Notes under the pieces: generated by a model
What the model saw: only the letters and a program-made list of their open reading frames with translations
Databases searched by the model: none
Told to the model about the DNA's origin: nothing
Position numbers and translations under genes: made by a program
Shown: one piece after another, positions 1-9,000 of the stretch
How positions within the stretch are numbered: the first letter of the stretch is position 1
Layout: each line of letters starts with the position of its first letter
Origin: Magnetococcales bacterium
Lineage (GTDB): Bacteria; Pseudomonadota; Magnetococcia; Magnetococcales; Magnetaquicoccaceae
Direction of reading: 5' to 3'
DNA length: 38,440 nt
NCBI GenBank assembly: GCA_015231295.1
Contig: JADGBU010000008.1
Coordinates: 1-38,440 of the forward strand

Positions 1-73
1 TGCCATTTCCACCGGGAGGGCGCACCTCAATCAGGCTGTTTTGGACAAGTGTGAGTGATCTCATATATAAATA

Positions 74-469
74 TTAAACGGCGGATAAACAATGTAAAGT
101 CAAGCACGGGCTTTTATCCCTTCCAGAAGAGATTTTGATTGCCTCAGCCGCATCCATAAGACGAACCATCTCCTCCTGGGTGAAATTATTATGCTTCAAG
201 TAACGAACAAGATGAATGACATCTGGTTGATCATGGAGATAATCGGTCACTTCCGGATCGGTGGAAGAGGAGAGGCGGAACAGCACGTCTGGATCGGCAG
301 CCAGAATTTTGGCCATGGCCTTGATGATGTCAGGCCTGGGCGGACGTTCCTTTCCACGTTCGATTCGGCTGAGGTAGGCTGGAGAAATGCCGAGTTTTCC
401 GGCTGTCTCTCGCAGGCCGAGATCCTGAGCAAGCCGCAATTCGCGGACGATGTCGCCAAAGTTTTTCAT
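74..469 (-). CDS. mad1: XRE-family HTH regulator, MAD1-like
   Basis: A 131-residue protein with a classic Cro/C1-type helix-turn-helix in about residues 4-60: IVRELRLAQDLGLRETAGKL is followed by a recognition helix in GISPAYLSRIERGKERPP. The remainder is a short helical tail ending in a run of polar residues. It starts at the ATG at 469 and diverges from the seven-gene operon that begins at 698. An imperfect 22-bp inverted repeat at 490-511 lies just upstream of the start, as expected of an autoregulator's operator. Seen: the HTH, the divergent layout and the repeat. Known: many defence islands carry such a regulator as first gene. Inferred: it represses itself and possibly the operon, and corresponds to MAD1. 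The HTH call is secure; the MADS name rests on the neighbours. Confidence 0.85.
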   Translation of the reverse strand: MKNFGDIVRELRLAQDLGLRETAGKLGISPAYLSRIERGKERPPRPDIIKAMAKILAADPDVLFRLSSSTDPEVTDYLHDQPDVIHLVRYLKHNNFTQEEMVRLMDAAEAIKISSGRDKSPCLTLHCLSAV

Positions 470-489
470 GGAAACAGGATACCTGGCTG

Positions 490-511
490 TTTAGCGTAAT
501 GCAACACTAAA
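490..511. promoter_or_regulatory. Imperfect inverted repeat, candidate MAD1 operator
   Basis: The arms TTTAGCG (490-496) and CACTAAA (505-511) are complementary at six of seven positions and are separated by 8 bp. The element ends 20 bp before the regulator's start codon, in a position where it could cover its promoter. XRE regulators bind such dyads as dimers. No binding evidence is available. Confidence 0.4.
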
Positions 512-591
512 AATAAGGATGGCTTCCTTGGACGAATCATGGTAGCCTTTGACCTTCTATGCGACATTGAGGTGAATCCGTGATCTTGATG

Positions 592-603
592 TCCTGATCA
601 GGA
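592..603. promoter_or_regulatory. 12-bp perfect palindrome in the operon's upstream region
   Basis: TCCTGATCAGGA is a perfect palindrome about 95 bp before the methylase start. A TTGATG hexamer at 586-591 and an AT-rich ACTATT at 609-614, 17 bp apart, could be a weak promoter spanning it. It does not resemble the repeat at 490-511, so it may be a second regulator's site or chance. Confidence 0.25.
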
Positions 604-697
604 TATTGACTATTGAATTGAGAGCCAGAAACGGATGATTCACGAAGAGGACAAAAAAAATGCCAATAAACAGGGCACCCCGGCATAGGGGTTGGGT

Positions 698-2707
698 ATG
701 ATCAAAAAGGCGCAGCCAGAGCCGATGGAGGCCATCCCCAGCGGTTTCATGTTGGATTACGTCACCAACAAGCCGGTCAAGGAGACGCCGACGGAGTTGG
801 TGCGCCAACGCGTGGTACGAGCACTCATCCACGAATATGGATTTTCTCCCGAAGATATGGCCATCGATTTCCCCATCGGGGGACGCAAGAAGCTCGATAT
901 CGCCATTTTCCATCACGACAAACCACATACCCTGGAGAACCTGGGACGGGTCGTGCAGTGCCGCCCGGAACCCAAAGCAGGACGCAATGCCACCCGGATT
1001 CGGGAGTTCGATCAAGCTGCTGCCGATCTGGAAGGTCTTAAGACCGTCATGATGGAGATCAAGGCCATTCGTTATGGCCTTTGGACCAACGGTCTGGAAT
1101 TTTTCTTTCTTGAGAAAGATGACAAATCAAGCCGCTTTGAGGTTCGTCTCGACCCAGTCGGCGATTGGCCTGTCGCCGAGGAGTCCCAGGGAACCCGTGA
1201 TCTGCTTTCCGACGCCCACACCCGGGTGGCGGACAACGAGATGCTCAAGGTCACATTCCGTCGTTGTCATAACTATATTCATGGCAACGAGGGCATGCCC
1301 AAGGATGCGGCCTTCTGGCAATTTCTTTATTTGATTTTTTGCAAGATGCACGACGAAAATCTTCGATCCGAACAGCGGCAGGCATGGCAGCGCCGCTTTT
1401 GGGCGGGGCCGAAGGAGCAATTCGAGGAGAAGGGACGCAAGGAGATCCGCCGCAGGATCGATATCTTGTTCGCCGAAGTCAAACAAAGGTATGGAAATAT
1501 TTTCAGAGGCAACGAAGAGATCACCCTGTCGGATCGCGCTCTTGCGTTCATCGTCTCGGAACTGGCCAAATACGATTTCACCCGCACGGATGTGGATGCC
1601 AAGGGGATAGCCTACCAGGAAATCGTGGGAACCAATCTGCGGGGAGATCGGGGGCAATACTTCACCCCGCGCGGTGTGGTCAAACTGGTGGTGGAGATGC
1701 TTGCCCCCAAGGAGGGGGAGCGGGTTCTTGATCCGGCCTGCGGTACCGGAGGGTTTCTGGTGGCGACACTGGGGTACATGCTCAAGAAATTCCGCCACGA
1801 ACAGAACTCCACCATCGGGCAGGAGGACACGACGGAATTTCTGAATGTCCATGAACGATTGAGAAGCTATGCCAGCACCATGGTGTTCGGGGCTGATTTC
1901 GATCCCTTCCTGATTCGTGCCTCCCAGATGAACATGGTGATGGCGGGAGATGGTCGTGGACACCTCTATCACGTTAACTCCCTGGAGTTCCCGAATGGAC
2001 ATCTGCCGCAAGTGGCGGACGCCAAACGGGACATCCCCCTGGGCAGCATGGATGTGGTGATGACCAATCCCCCCTTTGGTTCCGATATCCCCATCACCGA
2101 CAGGAACATCCTCCAGCATTACGAACTGGCGCACCGATGGGAGCAGGATGGGGAGGGTGGTTTCCGCAACACCGGGACGCTGCAAGGCAGCGTCTCCCCG
2201 GAGATCCTGTTCGTCGAGCGCAGCCTTAAATGGCTCAAGCCAGGGACCGGGCGTCTGGGGATCGTCCTTCCCGATGGCCTCCTGGGCAATCCGGCGGCGG
2301 AATACATCCGCTGGTGGATCATGCGGGAGGCCCAGGTGCTGGCTTCGGTGGATTTGCCGGTGGAGGCATTCATCGCCGAGGCCAACGTCAACATCCTGAC
2401 CAGCCTGCTGTTTCTGCGGCGCAAGAGCGAGCAGGAAAAACGGGCCGAGGCCCTGGGCGGTGCGGAAGAGTATCCGGTTTTCATGGCCGTGGTCGAGAAA
2501 GTGGGCGTTGATCGGCGCGGCAACCGGCTCTTCAAACGCACACCCGACGGCGAGGAGATCGTCGTGCCCCGCGAGCATGTGGAACGGCTCCGCATTGGCG
2601 GTCGGATGGAGGAGCGGAAACTGGTCAGGAATGAGAAAGTAGAGGACAACGACCTGCCCGTGGTCGCGGAGAAGTATCGGGAGTTCCTTCAGGAGCATGA
2701 TCGATGA
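698..2707 (+). CDS. mad2: N-6 adenine DNA methylase with HsdR-N-like N-terminus, MAD2-like
   Basis: A 669-residue modification subunit that would transfer methyl groups from S-adenosylmethionine to adenine. Methylase motif I is DPACGTGGF at residues 345-353, and the catalytic NPPF (motif IV) is at 457-460; this is the HsdM family signature. The first 130 or so residues resemble the N-terminal domain of HsdR/N-6 methylase proteins (RQRVVRALIHEYGF, then KLDIAIF). The nuclease-type E-x-K appears replaced by Q87-C88-R89, so that domain is probably inactive. A TTG at 692 could also open the frame; I chose the ATG at 698 because TAGGGG lies about 7 bp upstream. The stop overlaps the next start (ATGA). 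It probably works with the HsdS-like protein at 4616-6019. No restriction subunit of HsdR type is nearby. Confidence 0.9.
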   Translation: MIKKAQPEPMEAIPSGFMLDYVTNKPVKETPTELVRQRVVRALIHEYGFSPEDMAIDFPIGGRKKLDIAIFHHDKPHTLENLGRVVQCRPEPKAGRNATRIREFDQAAADLEGLKTVMMEIKAIRYGLWTNGLEFFFLEKDDKSSRFEVRLDPVGDWPVAEESQGTRDLLSDAHTRVADNEMLKVTFRRCHNYIHGNEGMPKDAAFWQFLYLIFCKMHDENLRSEQRQAWQRRFWAGPKEQFEEKGRKEIRRRIDILFAEVKQRYGNIFRGNEEITLSDRALAFIVSELAKYDFTRTDVDAKGIAYQEIVGTNLRGDRGQYFTPRGVVKLVVEMLAPKEGERVLDPACGTGGFLVATLGYMLKKFRHEQNSTIGQEDTTEFLNVHERLRSYASTMVFGADFDPFLIRASQMNMVMAGDGRGHLYHVNSLEFPNGHLPQVADAKRDIPLGSMDVVMTNPPFGSDIPITDRNILQHYELAHRWEQDGEGGFRNTGTLQGSVSPEILFVERSLKWLKPGTGRLGIVLPDGLLGNPAAEYIRWWIMREAQVLASVDLPVEAFIAEANVNILTSLLFLRRKSEQEKRAEALGGAEEYPVFMAVVEKVGVDRRGNRLFKRTPDGEEIVVPREHVERLRIGGRMEERKLVRNEKVEDNDLPVVAEKYREFLQEHDR

Positions 2708-3984
2708 TCACCCGCATCGAGGCGACGCGCTACCGTTGCCTGGAACGGGTCGCCGTGGACCTGCCAACTTTCTGCGTGCTGGTCGGGGCCAATGGCGCGG
2801 GCAAGAGCACCTTCCTCGACATCCCGGGCTTGCTTGGCGACTGTTTGAAACAACGGGATGTCGCCAAGGCCTTCATCACCCGGCAGGATGACCACGCTCC
2901 CCGGTGTTCGACTCTGCGCGAACTGATCTTTTGCGGTCAGGGGGATGATTTCATTCTCGCCATCGAGGCGCGGTTGCCGGATGAGGTGATTCGTCGATTG
3001 CTCCCTTCCCAAAGCGCCGCCGTCCGGAACGACCCCAAACGGTGGCTGACCGGGCTTCGCTATGAGATCCGCCTGGAGTTGTTCAACGAGCGGTCGTTGG
3101 CCGTTCGCAATGAATATCTTTTCCTGTTCTCGGAATCCACCACTCCCGGACGCGGGGAGGCGCGGTTGCACGGCGAGGTGTCGCCCAGGCGAGAATGGCG
3201 CTTCATCATTCGGCGGGAGTATGGCGGTGAGGCCGAATTTCGGGTCGAATCCCAGACCCGGGGGCGCGCCAAAGCGGTTCATGTGGATGAAACCATGCTG
3301 GCCCTGCCTCGGGCGCAATTTGAATCCGACGAGGATTTTCCGGCTGCCTCCTGGATCCTGGATCTGCTGGTGGGCGGTACGCTCTTTTACCGTCCGGATC
3401 TTGAACGCCTCAAGCGGGCGAGTCCTCCCGGCCTGTCCTCAGGCCTGATGACGGACGCCGCCAACCTGCCTTGGCTGGCCATGGGGTTGATGCGGGAGGA
3501 TGCATCCCGGTATGCCCTGTGGATCGAGCATGTTCGCACGGCCTTGCCGCAAATCAGGGAGATCCGCGTCCGGGAACGGGAGGAGGACCATCACGCCTAT
3601 TTCGTGGTCACCTATGCCAGCGGCCACGAAGTGACCTCTTCCGGCCTGTCGGAAGGCACCTTGCAGATCCTGGCCCACACCCTGCTGCCCTATCTGAACA
3701 ACCTGCCCGCCCTCATCCTGACCGAAGAGCCGGAGAACGGCATTCATCCCCGCGCCATCGAGGCGGTGCTCCAGTCCCTCTCCTCGGTGTATGACGCCCA
3801 GGTGCTGGTCAGCTCCCACTCCCCGGTCGTGCTGGCCCACTGCAAGCTGGATCAACTGCTGTGCTCCCGCCTGGAGGAAAACGGGGCGGCGACCCTCATG
3901 GCCGGGACCAGACATCCGCGACTGGCCCAATGGCAGGGCCAGGTGGACCTGGGTGCCCTGTTCGCGGCGGGGGTGCTGGGATGA
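2704..3984 (+). CDS. mad3: AAA (AAA_21/OLD-like) ATPase, MAD3-like
   Basis: A 426-residue ABC/SMC-type AAA ATPase. It has a Walker A motif GANGAGKST at residues 28-36, right after a RecF-like opening (ITRIEATRYRCLERV). Walker B is in the LILTEEPENGIHP segment (E341, E342) and an H-loop is SSHSP at 370-374. The long insert between P-loop and Walker B suits the OLD/AAA_21 group seen in many phage-defence loci. It lacks a fused TOPRIM domain, but the next gene could supply a similar fold, as in two-gene OLD-like systems. It overlaps both neighbours by ATGA, so it should be made in step with the methylase and the small partner. Family call is firm; its role in sensing phage DNA is inferred from context. 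Confidence 0.87.
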   Translation: MITRIEATRYRCLERVAVDLPTFCVLVGANGAGKSTFLDIPGLLGDCLKQRDVAKAFITRQDDHAPRCSTLRELIFCGQGDDFILAIEARLPDEVIRRLLPSQSAAVRNDPKRWLTGLRYEIRLELFNERSLAVRNEYLFLFSESTTPGRGEARLHGEVSPRREWRFIIRREYGGEAEFRVESQTRGRAKAVHVDETMLALPRAQFESDEDFPAASWILDLLVGGTLFYRPDLERLKRASPPGLSSGLMTDAANLPWLAMGLMREDASRYALWIEHVRTALPQIREIRVREREEDHHAYFVVTYASGHEVTSSGLSEGTLQILAHTLLPYLNNLPALILTEEPENGIHPRAIEAVLQSLSSVYDAQVLVSSHSPVVLAHCKLDQLLCSRLEENGAATLMAGTRHPRLAQWQGQVDLGALFAAGVLG

Positions 3985-4619
3985 GGGACTGTGTGTTTCT
4001 TCTGGCGGACAGCAACATGAAGGGGGCCTTCGAGGGCTTCTTCTCGCGGGAGGCCTTTTATCACAGCATCGGTTGCGGCCCGTTCCGGTTCACGGCCAGC
4101 GAGGATCTGGTAGTCGCCGCCGGAGACAACGATCCCGGCCTTTTCACCCGAGGGCACGAACTGCTGCGCCCCTATCGGCAAACCCACCAGTATGCGCTGG
4201 TGGTGCTGGATGCCGCCTGGGAGGGATCCCCAGGGGCGGAACGAATCCGGCAAAAGGTCTCCACCAATCTGCTGGAATCCGGCTGGAGCCAGGATCGTTT
4301 CCATGTGGTGGTGATCGAACCGGAGCTTGAGACCTGGATCTGGCAACAGAATCCCCATGTGGCCACGGCATTGGGGTTCGATGATGTGGAAACCCTGATG
4401 GCGGATGACCTGCTGGCCAGGGCTTGGAGCGCGGGGCAACCCAAACCCAGCAATCCCAAGGAGACATTGGAAACCCTCCTCAGGAAGAAACGCATCCCCC
4501 GCTCTTCCGCGATTTACCAGAAAATCACCAGCAAGGTCTCGGTGCGCCAGTGTCAGGATGCGTCGTTTCTGGCCATGGTGGAAATCCTGCGCGGGTGGTT
4601 CCCGGAGGTGGTCCCATGA
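3981..4619 (+). CDS. mad4: DUF4276-like small protein, MAD4-like
   Basis: A 212-residue soluble protein. A hydrophobic strand followed by an acidic turn (VVLDAAWEG, D77/E81) and the acidic motif IEPELETWIW (E113, E115, E117, W119) resemble DUF4276-type proteins, which have a TOPRIM-like arrangement and often sit next to an AAA_21 ATPase. The C-terminal half is helical and basic (LRKKRIPRSSAIYQKI). A longer reading from upstream in the same frame is possible, but the ATG at 3981 overlaps the ATPase stop as ATGA, the rule in this operon, and it ends in another ATGA. The pairing suggests an ATPase-effector unit, with this protein as a candidate metal-dependent nuclease or accessory. The TOPRIM relationship is my reading of short motifs and is uncertain. 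Confidence 0.75.
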   Translation: MRDCVFLLADSNMKGAFEGFFSREAFYHSIGCGPFRFTASEDLVVAAGDNDPGLFTRGHELLRPYRQTHQYALVVLDAAWEGSPGAERIRQKVSTNLLESGWSQDRFHVVVIEPELETWIWQQNPHVATALGFDDVETLMADDLLARAWSAGQPKPSNPKETLETLLRKKRIPRSSAIYQKITSKVSVRQCQDASFLAMVEILRGWFPEVVP

Positions 4620-6019
4620 CCCGCAAATTCGCCTGCCGCACCGTGCCCAGCACCTGGATGGCGCAGAACGGGCGTCGCCTGGATTGCGGGCCATACATGT
4701 CCGGGGGAATTGAGGCGCGGGAGATTTTGAAGAAGCACCGGACGATTCCTCTCAATGAACTGACGGAAAAGCGTAAAGGAGGTATTTTCAACGGTCCCCG
4801 CTTTTCGAGGGATTACGTTGGGGATCCAGCCTATGGTGTACCATTCTTAGGAAGTACGGATATTCTTCATGCTGATCTTTCGAATATGCCTCTGTTGTCC
4901 AAAAAGCAAATCAGCAATATTCCCGATTTGATTATCAGAGAAGGCTGGACGCTGATCACTTGTTCCGGGACCATAGGCCGTATGGCCTATGCCCGTGCCG
5001 ATATGGATGGTATGGCGGGATCTCAACACTTCATGCGGGTTGTGCCTGATCAGAACAAGGTAAAGCCTGGGTATCTGTATGCTTACCTGTCGAGTCGATT
5101 TGGCGTTCCCATTGTAATTACTGGAACCTACGGCTCAATCATCCAAAGCATTGAACCCCACCACATCGCCGATCTGCCCGTGCCGCGCCTGGGCGAGGTG
5201 GAGGAGCAAGCGCATGCGCTGGTTCAGAGGGCGGCGGATTTGCGGACGGAGGCCAACCGAATGCTGGGGGAGCAAACAAAATCTCTTGAAAAAGAAATCG
5301 GTGGCGGTCCGGTGGAATGGGAATGTCGTCTACCACAGTCATTTGCAGTTGGAACAAGAACAATAAAATCAGCATTTATTAGATTGGACGCTTTCCATCA
5401 TATTGGATTCGTTGGAGAAGCAGAGAGTAAAGTCAAAGTTTCTCTTCAAGAAATCGGATCTGTAGCAAAAGCACTAAGACCACCCATTTTTAAGCGTGTT
5501 ATGGTTGATGATAGCGGGCATGAGTTTCTGGGCGGTGCAGATGTTATGACTCTTGATCAGAAGAGTGCTGACCATATATCAATCAAGACAAAAAATATTG
5601 ATCTATTCATCGTTAAACCAGGGCAGGTGTTGTTTCAGTGTGTAGGGCAGAGATATGGAATTTTTGGACGCCCCACATTGGCCAATCGCAATCTAATCGG
5701 AAAAGCTGTTTCCGAACACCAAATACGGATTATTCCACATGATCGAAACGATGCTGGGTTTATAAGCATTTTCTTGGCTACTGAGTTTGGGCGCAGATTT
5801 TTGATGAAGCATTCTTCTGGCACATCGATCCCTGTTCTTCAGGAGGAGGGTGCCAGGAAAATAATGATTTACTGGCCGTCACAAGAACATCGCCACAAGA
5901 TAGGCACGATTGCTGAACAAGCATGGGAAAACCGGGCATTAGCAACGGATCTCGAAGACCAAGCCCGCACCCTGGTCGAAGACGCCATCGAGGCCGGAGG
6001 CCGGTCATGGCGAAGGTGA
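4616..6019 (+). CDS. mad5: Type I specificity-like subunit (HsdS), MAD5-like
   Basis: A 467-residue protein with the two-fold plan of HsdS: target-recognition domain 1 at about residues 42-178, a helical spacer at about 182-225 (EVEEQAHALVQRAADLRTEA), target-recognition domain 2 at about 225-438, and a terminal helix. Each recognition domain ends in the usual pattern (YLSSRFG...GTYGSIIQSIEPHHIADLPVP; FLATEFGRRF...GTSIPVLQEEGARKIMIYWP). It would give the methylase its DNA target. Base composition is strongly mosaic: counted 60-base samples give 35% GC in domain 1 (4861-4920), 72% in the spacer (5161-5220) and 33% in domain 2 (5341-5400). This pattern is expected if recognition domains have been exchanged between lineages. 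It overlaps its upstream neighbour by ATGA and the kinase gene by 13 bp. Confidence 0.88.
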   Translation: MTRKFACRTVPSTWMAQNGRRLDCGPYMSGGIEAREILKKHRTIPLNELTEKRKGGIFNGPRFSRDYVGDPAYGVPFLGSTDILHADLSNMPLLSKKQISNIPDLIIREGWTLITCSGTIGRMAYARADMDGMAGSQHFMRVVPDQNKVKPGYLYAYLSSRFGVPIVITGTYGSIIQSIEPHHIADLPVPRLGEVEEQAHALVQRAADLRTEANRMLGEQTKSLEKEIGGGPVEWECRLPQSFAVGTRTIKSAFIRLDAFHHIGFVGEAESKVKVSLQEIGSVAKALRPPIFKRVMVDDSGHEFLGGADVMTLDQKSADHISIKTKNIDLFIVKPGQVLFQCVGQRYGIFGRPTLANRNLIGKAVSEHQIRIIPHDRNDAGFISIFLATEFGRRFLMKHSSGTSIPVLQEEGARKIMIYWPSQEHRHKIGTIAEQAWENRALATDLEDQARTLVEDAIEAGGRSWRR

Positions 6020-9000
6020 TCCCCATCGGCCAGCCGGTCAACGATGCGGAGCGGCAGGCCATTGCCTTTCTGCGGGACCATCTGCCCGATGACTGGAGCC
6101 TCTTCCATAATTTCGAGCTACGCCAGGGGGCGGAAGTCTTCGAGATCGACCTGGCGGTGCTGGCTCCCCACGCCCTTTATCTGGTGGATGTCAAAGGCAC
6201 GCGGGGGCTGATCGACGTTTACGGCTCCAAATGGTATCCCGAGGGTCGCCAGCCGTTTCACTCTCCCCTGGCCACCTTGCGCCAGCACGCCAAGGCCATG
6301 GCCACCCTGATCCGGGAGAGCAATCCCGGACTTGTCGAGTTGCGCCGCGCCCATGTCCACGCCACGGTGCTGTTGACGGCGGACGATGCCATCATCCAGG
6401 ATCAGGGTGGACTGGACAGGCCGGACGTCACCGATCTCAAGCACTGCCTGAAATATTTCCGCGACCTGACCCGCATCCCCTCCCAACGCGCCCAGGACAT
6501 TCGCAGGCTCCACCCCCAGATGGCCAAGGCCATCGCGGGCGCGGCCCGACCCCGCACCGCCGCCCGGGTTTTCCGGGACTGGCAGGTGGAGGAACGGTTG
6601 GGTGGTACGGAGCGTTTCACCGAGTACCGGGCCAAACACACCCTGATGGGCAAACGAGGCGGCATGGCCCGGCTGCGGGTCTATCATGTGGACGCCTACC
6701 AGGATGCCGCCAGCCGGGAGGCGGAACGCAAGCGCATCGGCAACGCCTTTCGCGCCGTGGCCCACATGCCGCCCCATCCCAACGTCCTCACGGTGCGGGA
6801 ATTCTTCGAGACCGACGACCAGGATCAACTGGTTTTAGTCACCGAGGATGTGGCCGGTCAGGCGTTGCGCCAGCATCTCAAAAAGCCCAGCCTGGCCCTT
6901 ACCTTCGACCAGAAGTTGCAGGTGATGCGGGATCTGCTGGATGCCCTGGACCATGCCCACCGGCACGAGGTGATCCACCGCAACCTGACCCCGGACGCCG
7001 TCATCGTCACCAGGGGCGGCCAGACCCGGGTGACCGCCTTCGACCATGCCCGAGTCGGCAAGCACCGCACCAGCACCATCGCCGATCAGATCGTGGATGA
7101 CCTGGAACCGGTCTATCAGGCCCCGGAGTGCTACCGCGACCCCGCCCAGGCCAGCATCGCCTCCGATCTCTACGCCGCCGGACTGATCCTTTACGAACTG
7201 CTCACCGGGGAGTTGCCGTTCGAGGATGTGGACCAGATGATGGAGGCGGATGGCAAGTTTCCCATTCCGCCCTCGACCCACAAACCGGATCTGCCCAAGG
7301 GAATCGACGGCTGGTTGCAGGCCTTTTGCGAGTTCGATCCGGAAGATCGCCACGCCAGCGCGGCCATGGCGCGCAAAGCGTTGGACGACCTGATCCTGCC
7401 TCCGGCCAAAGAGGCTCCGTCGGATCATGCGATGCGCCATCCTGTCCATGTCCAAGCCACTCCGGACGATCTGACCGACCTGCTGCCGGATTCCATCCTG
7501 GCGGATCGCTTTCGCATCCAGAAACGTCTGGGGGTCGGCGGCTTTGGCGTAGCCTACAAGGTGTTTGATTCGTTTGCGGATGTGGTGCGGGTGCTCAAAC
7601 TGGTGACCAGAGACCGGCACAGCGTTTTCGAGCGGCTGCGCCGGGAATACAAGACCCTCACCAATCTGCCAGACCACCCTCATGTCGTGAAGGTGATCTG
7701 GGCCGACCGTATGGGAGATTCCAAACAGACCCCGTATATCGTCTTCGAATATGTGGAAGGGTTGGATGTGACCGACCTGATCGAGACCAACGCCATCGGC
7801 CTGGAAGAGGCGGTGACCCTGATCCGGCAAGCGGCGGCAGGGCTGTCCCATCTGCATGCCAACGGGGTTTACCATCAGGACATCAAGCCCTCCAATCTGC
7901 TGCTGACCCATGGGGGTGTTCGCATCATCGACTTCAACGTTGCGGTCAGCGAGGCCGATGACGCTCATGGGGGCGGCACCCGGCGCTATCTGCCACCGGA
8001 CTACGACTATTCGACGGAACCGCAAGCCGCCGATCGCATCGACCGGGATCTTTACGCCTTGGGCATCACGTTCCATGAGTGCTTGACCGGCTGCTACCCC
8101 TTTGACGAACCGACACCACCACTGAAAACACCTCCCAGGGATCCCCGCAAGACCGCCCGCGCCGCCTTGGTCAGCCGGGAACTGGTGGAGATGCTGTCCC
8201 GCATGATCGCCCCGGAGCGGGTGAACCGCTTTTCGTCCGCCGACGAGGTGTTGCATGCCTTTGCCGCCATCAAACGGTTCCGGGAGGTGTTCTCCTCCAG
8301 CGAAACAGCCTCGGAGGTAAGATCGATTTCTCGGCTTGACCTATCCAGCTCGGCAAAACCGAACCACAACCCCTTCGTCACCCACCTGATGACCCTCTAC
8401 AGTCAGAGCAGGGTGACCAATGCCGGAACCCGGGGACTGGATGAGGTGGGAAAAGCCACCTACGTCTCCACCTGCCTGGATGAAAAACTGGGCCCGGCTC
8501 TGCTCACCGGTGAATTCCGGTTGGTGATCATCAGTGGGAACGCCGGAGACGGCAAGACCGCCTTCATCCAGCAGTTCGAGGCCCGAGCCGAAGGCAAGGG
8601 TGCCCAGCTCCAGCGCGGAGCCAACGGTGCGGTGTTCCGCATCAAAGGCCATACCTTCCAGAGCAACTACGACGGCAGTCAGGATGAGGGCGAAGAGCGC
8701 AATGATGCCGTGCTGGAGCGTTTCTTCGAGCCATTTCGGGGCGAAACGGCTGCGGGGTGGCCCTCGGACCAAACGCGAATCATCGCCATCAACGAAGGGC
8801 GCCTGGTGGATTTCCTCCTGGAACATGAGTCGGAGTTTCCTCTGCTTTCCCGACAGGTTCAGGACGGTCTGTCGGGTCGGCACCCACAAGATGGGCTGGC
8901 GGTGATCAATCTCAATCTGCGCTCGGTGGTGGCTGGCAAGTCGGATGGCGATTCCATCCTGGAACGGATGATGGCCGCCATGATCAAACGGGAGTTCTGG

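Noticed and set aside
1127-2698. Long minus-strand open frame of 523 codons opposite the methylase
   Set aside because: It mirrors a gene with clear methylase motifs, has no recognisable domain and is rich in His/Gln runs typical of antisense readings.
6835-8256. 473-codon minus-strand open frame opposite the kinase gene
   Set aside because: The plus strand carries the kinase motifs; the antisense protein has no family features and no ribosome site.
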